A DNA stretch of 5,628 nucleotides, taken from contig JANZZA010000265.1 in the NCBI GenBank assembly GCA_026419655.1, forward strand, positions 1 to 5,628, in the 5' to 3' direction. Shown one piece after another: positions 1 through 5,445 of the stretch. Position 1 is the first letter of the stretch. Each line of letters starts with the position of its first letter. This DNA comes from Armatimonadota bacterium. Lineage in GTDB: Bacteria > Armatimonadota > Zipacnadia > Zipacnadales > FEN-943. The position numbers and the translations under genes are program-made. The notes below the pieces were generated by a model that saw only the letters and a list, made by a program, of their open reading frames with translations, was not told the origin of the DNA and did no database searches.

Positions 1-168
1 GTAGCAGTCGCCCAGGGCCGCCAGGACAATGGGTTGTCCGGGGTGCTCTCGAGCCAGCTCGCGCAGTCGGTGGCGAGCTTCGCGCCATCGCCCGGCCTCA
101 AGCAATGCCTGGGCTTCCTGTACTTCGGCCCTCAGCAAATCATCCGGGCTGCTCACATTCTCTGCCAC
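1..168 (-). CDS. TPR-like repeat protein, N-terminal part (cut by window edge)
   Basis: The first 56 residues of a protein that continues past the left edge of the window. Residues about 15-56 fit the tetratricopeptide pattern: a helix ending in ALLEAGRWREA, then a second helix (RHRLRELAREHPGQP), then the start of another repeat with the spaced small and aromatic residues LxxLGxxY. TPR domains are helical scaffolds for protein-protein contacts, so the partner and role cannot be told from this piece. No signal peptide is visible, which suggests a cytoplasmic protein or domain. I chose the GTG at 168-166 because a run of six G (177-182) sits 8 nt upstream. A second in-frame GTG at 156-154 is possible. 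It starts 45 nt after the acetyltransferase stop and probably shares its transcript. The family call is fairly good; the function is unknown. Confidence 0.7.
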   Translation of the reverse strand, partial: MAENVSSPDDLLRAEVQEAQALLEAGRWREARHRLRELAREHPGQPIVLAALGDCY

Positions 169-213
169 CGTGCCTGCCCCCCGATAGGCCTTCGCAGGGT
201 GACCTCGGCGCTC

Positions 214-672
214 CTACTCGTAATGCTTTTCCATCCTGTGTCTGGCCACCTCATAACCGGCGCTCTTGTACAACGCCACTGCCTCCGGGTTGCAGATGCT
301 TACATCCAGGGTCGCCTTGGGACATCCCCGCGCCCTGAACCAATCGTCTGCTATGGCCAGCAGTTTCTTGCCGTAGCCCTGTCCCCGCAGGTCCGGAGCC
401 ACGTAAACGTTCTTCACGTATCCAACCAGTTCGTCCACCATCGTAGACCTTATCTCGATCCACAGAAAGCCGCATACCCTGCCATCGTCGTCCAGCACGA
501 AAAGCGCCTCATAGGGGCTGCGAACGGCGTATCTTAGCTGGGTCTCGTATTCATGCAAAAAGGCCCGCGTCACGCGGAAACCAGGAAAGTTCCGCTCGTA
601 TACCTCGTACTGGAAACTGAGGACCGCGTCCTTATCGGCCGGCCAGCGGAAAGGTCTAACCCGAGGGGCCAA
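214..672 (-). CDS. GNAT-family N-acetyltransferase (RimI-like)
   Basis: A 152-residue protein, the usual size for a single GNAT domain, predicted to transfer an acetyl group from acetyl-CoA to an amine in the cytoplasm. The acetyl-CoA pyrophosphate-binding motif is intact: strand KNVYVAPDL followed by R96-G-Q-G-Y-G101-K-K. The C-terminal part has N128-P-E-A-V-A-L-Y135 followed by SAGYE, the arrangement in RimI-like enzymes, where this Tyr is the probable general acid. The N-terminal half (residues 1-50), which normally shapes the acceptor site, resembles nothing I can name, so the substrate (protein N-terminus, small molecule or antibiotic) is open. The start is TTG (672-670): GGGAG at 680-684 lies 7 nt upstream, and the only in-frame codons further upstream lead back to the stop of the preceding gene. 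It follows that gene by 24 nt and is likely co-transcribed with it. Confidence 0.88.
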   Translation of the reverse strand: MAPRVRPFRWPADKDAVLSFQYEVYERNFPGFRVTRAFLHEYETQLRYAVRSPYEALFVLDDDGRVCGFLWIEIRSTMVDELVGYVKNVYVAPDLRGQGYGKKLLAIADDWFRARGCPKATLDVSICNPEAVALYKSAGYEVARHRMEKHYE

Positions 673-696
673 GGTTCTTCTCCCGGTGCCGCAAGT

Positions 697-1008
697 CTAG
701 CCACCCTGGTCAATCAGCAGTACGTGCTCTCTGACCACATTAGGCGGGCATAAGCGCACAAAAGCCTTCGCCGCCAGCGCTAAGACCACGATGTCGTCCA
801 AGTACCCCGGAATTGCAAAGGGCAGGTCAAGTAGCAAATCCACCGGGACCAGTGTGTATACCACACCAGCCAGGAAGACCAGCTTCGCTACCCAACTCAC
901 CCGTGGGTCGCGCAACAGTCGCCAGTAGAGACGTATTAGATTGGGCAAGTGCATCATCAGGCGCACATTGCCCCAGTTACTGCCCCTTAGCCCTCCACGC
1001 CTGGCCAT
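697..1008 (-). CDS. YkvA/DUF1232 family small membrane protein
   Basis: A 103-residue protein with the DUF1232 (YkvA) signature: Y51-T-L-V-P55-V-D57-L-L-L-D61, then G68-Y-L-D71-D72, which is the family's YxLxPxDLxPD...GxxDD pattern. The hydrophobic stretch at about 38-60 and a second at 66-86 suggest one or two membrane segments, with the conserved acidic residues between them. The biochemical function of the family is not established. The basic N-terminus (RR, R8, R16) fits a cytoplasmic end by the positive-inside rule. The ATG start is very well supported: a full AGGAGGT at 1016-1022 lies 7 nt upstream, and a perfect TATAAT lies further up at 1057-1062. It is the first gene of a small operon with the acetyltransferase and the TPR-like protein. 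Confidence 0.88.
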   Translation of the reverse strand: MARRGGLRGSNWGNVRLMMHLPNLIRLYWRLLRDPRVSWVAKLVFLAGVVYTLVPVDLLLDLPFAIPGYLDDIVVLALAAKAFVRLCPPNVVREHVLLIDQGG

Positions 1009-1015
1009 CCACGCG

Positions 1016-1022
1016 ACCTCCT
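1016..1022 (-). promoter_or_regulatory. Strong ribosome binding site of the YkvA-family gene
   Basis: On the minus strand this reads AGGAGGT, a full match to the consensus anti-16S complement, 7 nt before the ATG at 1008-1006. It is the strongest such site in the window. It fixes the start of this gene and shows that the organism uses Shine-Dalgarno initiation. Confidence 0.85.
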
Positions 1023-1056
1023 TCGACCTTTACTTCTCGGCTCATTGCCCACCTTC

Positions 1057-1062
1057 ATTATA
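1057..1062 (-). promoter_or_regulatory. Candidate -10 box (TATAAT) for the YkvA-GNAT-TPR operon
   Basis: On the minus strand this is a perfect TATAAT in an otherwise GC-rich stretch, placed to give a leader of about 40 nt before the YkvA-family ATG. No good -35 element is found: at 16-17 nt spacing the sequence is ATGGCT or TGGCTT, and a TTGAGC occurs only 12 nt upstream, which is too close. It may be a weak housekeeping promoter or one aided by an activator. The assignment rests on the hexamer and its position only. Confidence 0.5.
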
Positions 1063-1190
1063 CCGTTCAGTGGCGCTCAAGCCATCCGCCCGCGCGAGGA
1101 CTGTTCGGTTCTCTCGGGATTTTGTCTCAGGCAGGGAAGAGTAGGGCACGGAGAATCACCCTGGTGGTCTAGCCCAAAACCGGGTGTTGG

Positions 1191-1218
1191 CTTATACAGG
1201 GCAACAAAAGTGTATAAG
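1191..1218. repeat. 8-bp perfect inverted repeat, 12-nt spacer (possible operator)
   Basis: CTTATACA at 1191-1198 is mirrored exactly by TGTATAAG at 1211-1218. The arm centres are 20 bp apart, about two helical turns, which would suit a dimeric DNA-binding protein. It is AT-rich compared with its surroundings and lies about 130 bp upstream of the candidate -10 box of the YkvA operon. The spacing and position are seen; a regulatory role is inference, and a chance match in a region of this size is not excluded. Confidence 0.35.
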
Positions 1219-1329
1219 GTTGTGTGTCCCACCTTCTGCCTCCGAGTGCATCTCCGAGGAGCTGCAGAAACTCTTGCAACAGTCTCCCTTAGAAAACCGA
1301 ATACTCCTGCCCGCGCCCCCCAACAAGGC

Positions 1330-2193
1330 CTATTGGCCGGTCACCATGGCCCAGGCGCTACGCACCAGCCGGGCCGCCTCAAGGGATAGCAGTGTGCTCC
1401 AGTACGCGATGGGGGAGATGCGGCCGCGGTAATGCTTCTCGTAAAACCGCACCCAGCTTTTATGTGATTCGGCAATCATCGCGCGGCGCACCTGATGGGT
1501 AGAGGCGCCGTGAAAGTGGGTTACCACCGCGCTGGGTGTGAACCAGATCTCCCAGCCAGCATCCCAGAACCGCTTGCATAAATCCACGTCGTTGAAGAAG
1601 ATGGGGAAGGCCTCGTCGAAGTACCCAACCTCGTCCAGGGCCACCTTCCGCACAAGCAAAGCTGAGGCCATGGGCTGGTCAACCGGCCGCTCCTCATTGT
1701 AATCCCACCACGTCATGCGGTACTTGCCGAAAATGCGGCTGCGGGGCGCCAGCCGGCTCAATCCGGTCAGCTCGTAGAGGACCACGTCCGGCGTCGGGAA
1801 GGCGCGGCAGCTATGCTGAAGCCTCCCGTCGGGATAGACCAGCCTGGGGGCCACGGCGGCGGCCCTTGGGTGCCTCTTCGCACAGTCCAGCAGACCCCGC
1901 AGCGTCCCATCCTGCACCCTGGTATCAGGATTCAGAAGCAGTGCGTACTCCGCAGAGGCTCGCGCCAGAGCCTGGTTGTTCCCACGTGCGTAACCTTCGT
2001 TGTTTTCGTTGGCAACCAAGCATACGCGCGGAAAGCTCTCGCGCACCATTGCGGCGCTGCCGTCCGAAGATGCATTGTCCACCACGATGACCTCCAGCTC
2101 CAGGCCCTCGGCATGAGCGTAGAGGCTTTCCAGGCACGCCTTGAGGTGCTCGCGGGTGTTCCAGTTGACGATGCAGACCGATAAATCGGCCAC
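1330..2193 (-). CDS. Glycosyltransferase family 2 (WbbL/rhamnosyltransferase-like)
   Basis: A 287-residue GT-A fold glycosyltransferase, predicted to add a sugar from a nucleotide-sugar donor to a surface glycan at the inner face of the membrane. Visible motifs are the N-terminal strand SVCIVNWNT; the nucleotide-binding VDNASSDGS (residues 38-46); GYARGNNQAL; NPDT (88-91), which takes the place of the metal-binding DxD in this subfamily; and the acceptor-side FFNDVDLCKR (about 199-208), followed by H226. These are typical of WbbL-like rhamnosyl- or related transferases, but the sugar cannot be read off. The C-terminal part (about 255-287) is mildly hydrophobic and may touch the membrane. The GTG start at 2193-2191 is preferred over an in-frame GTG at 2199: GGAGG (2201-2205) lies 7 nt before the former but only 1 nt before the latter. 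The start shares one base with the TAG stop of the upstream glycosyltransferase (TAGTG). Last gene of its block. Confidence 0.92.
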   Translation of the reverse strand: MADLSVCIVNWNTREHLKACLESLYAHAEGLELEVIVVDNASSDGSAAMVRESFPRVCLVANENNEGYARGNNQALARASAEYALLLNPDTRVQDGTLRGLLDCAKRHPRAAAVAPRLVYPDGRLQHSCRAFPTPDVVLYELTGLSRLAPRSRIFGKYRMTWWDYNEERPVDQPMASALLVRKVALDEVGYFDEAFPIFFNDVDLCKRFWDAGWEIWFTPSAVVTHFHGASTHQVRRAMIAESHKSWVRFYEKHYRGRISPIAYWSTLLSLEAARLVRSAWAMVTGQ

Positions 2194-3296
2194 TACCACT
2201 CCTCCAGGACCGCAGTCCAGGCCGCGGCCCAGCGCTCGAGGGTGAAGTCTCGGCGGACGGCTTCCATCTGCCGCTGTGCTTCTTCTCCGCGCCTTGCGAG
2301 TACTTCACTCATTGCGGCGGCCAGGGACTCGGCGTCGGTTGGCACGTGAACGCAGGGAAGATCAGTAAGTCCCCCTGCGTCTGTGCTCACTACGGGTGTG
2401 CCGCAGGCCATGCTCTCCAGCGCCGCCAGGGATGTACCCTCGCCGCACAAAGAGGGTATCACAGTGACCTCCGCTGCCCGGTACCAGCCGACAAGCTCTT
2501 CGCGTGGCCGCGGCCCGACGAAAATCACCCGGTCGCCCAGGCAGTTTCGTGCGACGGCTTCCCAGGCAGCCGCCACTGCTTCGCTCTGTCCCTCGCTGCC
2601 TACAACTGCCAGGCGGTGTCCCTCGGCCTGCTGGCCAAGCCGTGCGAAAGCTTCAATGGCCAGGTGTACGCCTCGATTCCAATAGATGTTCCGCGGTACA
2701 AGGAGAAAAGGCTGTAGCTTCTCCGCCTCAGCCGAGGGTGGGCCTGGGCAGAATATCCGCGTATCTACAGCGTTGGGTACGTACCATCGGCCGGGTGCCA
2801 CTTCGCTGAAAAGGCCTTGCCCGGGAGCAATCTGCAGTCCCATTTGTCGCAGGAAGAACGTATCGTTGGCTACGTACTTGGCACAGTGGCGGAAGGCCCA
2901 TTGCGCCCAGGCGCGCTTCACCCGCGAGCGCAGAGCCGCGGGCCTATCATCCCAGGTGACGCCGTGGGACAGGCCAATCACGCGTGGGTGCCACAGGGCT
3001 GGCAAGCAATAGTTGGGGTAATGGCACACCAGCACGTCGAAGCGGCTTAGCTGGCGGACCATGAGCGGCAGCGAAGTGGGTAGCAGCCAGAAAGGCTGCA
3101 GGAGCATAAAGGTCCGCGGGTAGCAGAGCACGTAGGGGTCATCCTCAGGCCGCGGTGGTTTCTGAATTACCCAGGCTTCATGGCCGCGGGCGCGGATGAC
3201 CTGGGCCAGGTCCTCTGCGTAGACATCGGCGCCGCCCTTAACTGGCTTATATGAGTAGGTGACCTGTAGCACCCGCATGGGCATGGGCGGCGTCAC
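2193..3296 (-). CDS. Glycosyltransferase family 4 type (GT-B fold)
   Basis: A protein of about 367 residues with the two Rossmann-like halves of GT-B retaining glycosyltransferases. The N-terminal half opens with MRVLQVTYSY and the glycine loop KGGADVY (about 20-26), which contacts the acceptor or donor phosphate. The hinge VPNAVD (about 173-178) and the C-terminal E286-x7-E294 donor motif (GEGTSLAALE followed by SMACGTPVVST) are clear family 4 marks. It probably works with the following family 2 enzyme on the same surface polysaccharide or glycolipid; the sugar is unknown. The start is uncertain. GTG at 3296-3294 overlaps the ligase stop as GTGA, the same junction as at the start of the ligase, with GGAGGAG (3311-3317) 14 nt upstream. 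ATGs at 3284 (MPMRVL) and 3278 (MRVL) fit the family N-terminus equally well. A longer in-frame ATG at 3353 would overlap the ligase by about 60 nt and adds a low-complexity Ala/Gly segment, so it is unlikely. Confidence 0.9.
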   Translation of the reverse strand: MTPPMPMRVLQVTYSYKPVKGGADVYAEDLAQVIRARGHEAWVIQKPPRPEDDPYVLCYPRTFMLLQPFWLLPTSLPLMVRQLSRFDVLVCHYPNYCLPALWHPRVIGLSHGVTWDDRPAALRSRVKRAWAQWAFRHCAKYVANDTFFLRQMGLQIAPGQGLFSEVAPGRWYVPNAVDTRIFCPGPPSAEAEKLQPFLLVPRNIYWNRGVHLAIEAFARLGQQAEGHRLAVVGSEGQSEAVAAAWEAVARNCLGDRVIFVGPRPREELVGWYRAAEVTVIPSLCGEGTSLAALESMACGTPVVSTDAGGLTDLPCVHVPTDAESLAAAMSEVLARRGEEAQRQMEAVRRDFTLERWAAAWTAVLEEW

Positions 3297-4282
3297 ATGG
3301 CCGGCAGCGGCTCCTCCGGCCGCGCGGCGGCCATCCTTGGCAACGCACTGCACAGTATTTCAGCCACTAATTCGTCGTAGGTCATCCCGGCCGCCGCCGC
3401 CTCCGCCGGCACATCCGAAGTCTCCGTCATACCGGGGATGCTGTTGATTTCGTGCACCCAAACCTGTCCAGCGCTGTCAAGGTGCATGTCTACCCGGCTC
3501 CAACCGTGGCAGCCGATGGCTTGATGCACTGCCAGCGCCACTTCCTGGCACCGCCGCGTGGCCTCTTCGCCGATGGGTGCCGGGCATAACAACTCGGTCA
3601 TGCCCTTGGTGTATTTGGCCTCATAGTCGTAAAAGCGGTTGCGGGGCACCAGCTCAAGCACCGGGAGCGCTCTCAGGGTTGACCCAAAGCCCAACAAACC
3701 CACCGTGACTTCGCGGCCGTCCACGAACTTTTCGACCAAAGCCCGTGCGTAGGTCTCCAAAGTGCTTGCCAGGTGCTGTGCCAGGGCGTCTCGGGTGTCC
3801 ACGATGGCCACTCCTACACTGGATCCCTGGTCAACAGGCTTTACCACCGCCGGCAAGCCCAGCGTGGTTGCTACCTGCTGCGCTGCTTTGTCTGGGTCGT
3901 CTCCAGCCTTAAACACGAGCCAATCAGGGGTTGGCAACCCCACCGCCCGCAGCACTCTTTTCGTCTGCTCCTTGTTCATTGCCAGAGCGCTGGCCAGGAC
4001 ACCCGAGCCCGCATAAGGTATACCAGCATTGTCGAGAATCCCCTGTACGGCCCCGTTCTCGCCGGGTCCGCCGTGTAGCACGTTAAACACTACATCGGCA
4101 CCTACCTCGGTGAGCTGCGACACAAGGTCTGGCCCCGGGTCAACTCCTATCGCCCGCAGTCCAAGCCGCTCCAGCGCCCCCAGTACCCCCTTGCCAGACC
4201 GCAAGGAAACTTCCCGCTCGCTGGAGCGTCCGCCCAGCAACACTGCTACCGTCAGCGCCCTGAAAGCGCTCACGTCGGTCAC
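3293..4282 (-). CDS. ddl: D-alanine--D-alanine ligase
   Basis: A 329-residue ATP-grasp enzyme that joins two D-alanines, using ATP, to make the dipeptide added to the peptidoglycan precursor by MurF in the cytoplasm. The N-terminal LLGGRSSEREVSL contains E22, equivalent to E15 of E. coli DdlB. FNVLHGGPGENG follows, then the ATP-grasp KPVDQGSSVGV (148-158), VEKFVDGREVTVG, and the omega loop FYDYEAKY ending in K223-Y224 (DdlB K215-Y216). The metal and substrate site has R263, D265, E278 and N280 (HEINSIPGMT). The Tyr in the omega loop argues for D-Ala-D-Ala rather than D-Ala-D-Lac (VanA type) specificity. One variation is GENG where most Ddl proteins read GEDG. The GTG start (4282-4280) has a G-run (4289-4294) 6 nt upstream and overlaps the preceding stop by 4 nt (GTGA); GTG at 4273 is a weaker alternative. 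It sits among envelope genes rather than in a mur/fts cluster. Confidence 0.96.
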   Translation of the reverse strand: MTDVSAFRALTVAVLLGGRSSEREVSLRSGKGVLGALERLGLRAIGVDPGPDLVSQLTEVGADVVFNVLHGGPGENGAVQGILDNAGIPYAGSGVLASALAMNKEQTKRVLRAVGLPTPDWLVFKAGDDPDKAAQQVATTLGLPAVVKPVDQGSSVGVAIVDTRDALAQHLASTLETYARALVEKFVDGREVTVGLLGFGSTLRALPVLELVPRNRFYDYEAKYTKGMTELLCPAPIGEEATRRCQEVALAVHQAIGCHGWSRVDMHLDSAGQVWVHEINSIPGMTETSDVPAEAAAAGMTYDELVAEILCSALPRMAAARPEEPLPAM

Positions 4283-5445
4283 TGCTGGCCCCCCGTGCGT
4301 TTTCCGTCAACTAGGTCTCCGCTGAGGGCCACCGGCTCGCCCAGCACCACATCCATAACGGTCGCTTCCTGTACCGACAACCCCCGCCGTCCGCCGGCAG
4401 CCACTGGAGCCGCCAGAGCATCTCCTGGCCCCAACTGGCCATCCCTGTCCTGGTCAAAGCCACAAACGAGGTAATAGGTGGCCGGCCGCAAGGCCAGTAA
4501 CGCTTCTGACGGGGCCCAGGCCCTGGCGAGGAGGGTCTTGTGCGCGGCCTCGGCAAACAGCAGCACCTGCCTGGGGAGCGCCTGCAGCCCCTCGGGGACT
4601 GCCAGGCGGCACAGTGCCGGGATTCGTGCTCCGGGTAGCTCAATCGCCTGCTCGCCGACCTCAACCTGGCCAGCCTCGTTCAGTTTTCCGTTTAGTTCCA
4701 TCGCCGCCAGTTCCACATGTTCCTGGGGAAGCACGCGAGCGACGCGGAGCACGCCGTTCTCGGCGAGGATGCCAGCAGGGTCGCCTGGCTGGACGACACC
4801 GTCGCCGTCGCTGTCGCATACTGCGAAGACCACGTAATCGCCCGCGGGCACGGGAATCTCAAAGGAGCCGTCCGCGGCCGGTGTACTGGCGTGTCCAATC
4901 CAGCCGTCCCCCGCGGGCCAGCAGACCACGTAGACGTGCATGCCCCTGTTCCCCTGTACCACCCCGCGCACGCACCCCAGAGCCGCCTCTTGCCCTATTG
5001 CGGCTCGCCTCAACTTGCGGTCTTCGTCAAGCTGGAACACCACTTCAATAGCCACTGGGTCCGCGGGGCTATCCGGGAGCACTTCCAGGGGAGCAGGGGC
5101 GTCGGTCGGCTGCCTCACGCCGTAGAAGCCTACTCCGTCTGGGGCATCGGGCCGGCCATTGGCGTTAACGTCCACGTAGGCCATCAGGTAATAGGTGCCA
5201 GGCTCGATAAAAAGCACAAAACGCCCCTCGCGATTGAGGGGAGCTGTAGCGACCACATCTTTGAACCGCGGATCGCTGGCAGCCAGTACTCCTCCGGCGG
5301 GCGTCCAGTCAAGCCCGGCCCAGGTCACCTGTCCCAGCACCAGGAGGCGCGCGTCCTCGGCTTTCTCCTGCTCAGTGTGCCGAGGGCCCTGTCCCAGGCA
5401 CAACCCGCCAAGCACAATTGCAGCCAGGGCAGCCAGGTATCTCAT
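4279..5445 (-). CDS. Secreted protein with three ~120-residue repeats and DxDxDG loops
   Basis: A 388-residue protein that I do not recognise by name. Residues 1-19 form a signal peptide (MRY, then a hydrophobic LAALAAIVLGGL core), so it is probably exported. C16 is preceded by Leu, so it does not make a proper lipobox. The rest is three diverged copies of one unit. Each has a beta-rich stretch, then a P-[AG]-x-Y-[YV] strand (PGTYYLMAYV at 82-91, PAGDYVVFAV at 200-209, PATYYLVCGF at 321-330), then an acidic loop: D92-V-N-A-N-G, D211-S-D-G-D-G and D331-Q-D-R-D-G. The first Asp residues are 119 and 120 positions apart. The loops resemble the Ca2+ loops of EF-hand, dockerin and thrombospondin type 3 modules; calcium binding is inference. 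No enzymatic motif is seen. ATG start, with GGTGGAG (5450-5456) close upstream; it overlaps the transglutaminase-like stop as ATGA and the ligase start as GTGA. Possible roles include a structural or adhesive envelope protein. Confidence 0.85.
   Translation of the reverse strand: MRYLAALAAIVLGGLCLGQGPRHTEQEKAEDARLLVLGQVTWAGLDWTPAGGVLAASDPRFKDVVATAPLNREGRFVLFIEPGTYYLMAYVDVNANGRPDAPDGVGFYGVRQPTDAPAPLEVLPDSPADPVAIEVVFQLDEDRKLRRAAIGQEAALGCVRGVVQGNRGMHVYVVCWPAGDGWIGHASTPAADGSFEIPVPAGDYVVFAVCDSDGDGVVQPGDPAGILAENGVLRVARVLPQEHVELAAMELNGKLNEAGQVEVGEQAIELPGARIPALCRLAVPEGLQALPRQVLLFAEAAHKTLLARAWAPSEALLALRPATYYLVCGFDQDRDGQLGPGDALAAPVAAGGRRGLSVQEATVMDVVLGEPVALSGDLVDGKRTGGQQ
4420..5172 (-). repeat. Three acidic calcium-loop-like segments marking an internal triplication
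   Basis: Within the secreted protein, the acidic loops lie at 5137-5172, 4780-4815 and 4420-4455, a period of 357-360 nt. Loops 2 and 3 are closest to each other (DxDxDGxxxPGD with a terminal Asp 11 residues after the first), while loop 1 uses Asn at the third and fifth positions. The match outside the loops is limited to the preceding beta strand and general pattern, so the duplication is old. Confidence 0.7.

Larger units (their letters stand above)
1009..1329. other. Intergenic region between the two gene blocks
   Basis: A 321-nt stretch with no credible coding sequence on either strand. From left to right it holds the YkvA ribosome site, the candidate TATAAT, a hairpin-capable segment (1157-1186; CACCC-T-GG pairs with CCGGGTG, one bulge, 15-nt loop), an 8-bp inverted repeat (1191-1218), and a short direct repeat of CTCCGAG separated by 5 nt near 1240-1258. 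I found no GC-rich hairpin followed by a T run on the minus strand, so transcription of the upstream block may end by a Rho-type mechanism or read through. No tRNA-like fold or recognisable riboswitch was seen. Confidence 0.6.

Noticed and set aside
34..537. A 167-codon open frame on the plus strand
   Set aside because: It lies opposite the acetyltransferase and the TPR-like gene, both of which have family motifs, and shows no motif or ribosome site of its own.
1..1008. The YkvA-family, acetyltransferase and TPR-like genes are all in the same reading frame, separated only by TAG codons (697-699 and 214-216), as if one protein with recoded or read-through TAG
   Set aside because: Each downstream gene has its own ribosome site 7-8 nt before a usable start, the spacer translations look like non-coding sequence, and TAG is also a genuine stop for both glycosyltransferases. 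Same-frame placement of three genes occurs by chance one time in nine.
1157..1186. Hairpin CACCC-T-GG / CCGGGTG as a terminator of the upstream block
   Set aside because: The stem is short with a bulge and a 15-nt loop, it lies about 145 nt past the last stop, and no T run follows it on the minus strand.
1210..1260. A T-box-like string on the minus strand (AAGGTGGGACAC) in the intergenic gap
   Set aside because: It matches only about 8 of 14 positions of the T-box consensus, has no terminator/antiterminator pair or specifier stem that I can see, and the next gene is not an aminoacyl-tRNA synthetase or amino acid gene.
3293..4282. Vancomycin-resistance type D-Ala-D-Lac ligase
   Set aside because: The omega loop has the standard FYDYEAKY with Lys-Tyr, as in D-Ala-D-Ala ligases, and no vanH- or vanX-like gene is nearby.
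5398..5403. Lipobox at C16 of the repeat protein, which would make it a lipoprotein
   Set aside because: The residue before the Cys is Leu rather than Gly, Ala or Ser, so signal peptidase II recognition is unlikely; ordinary Sec cleavage is more plausible.
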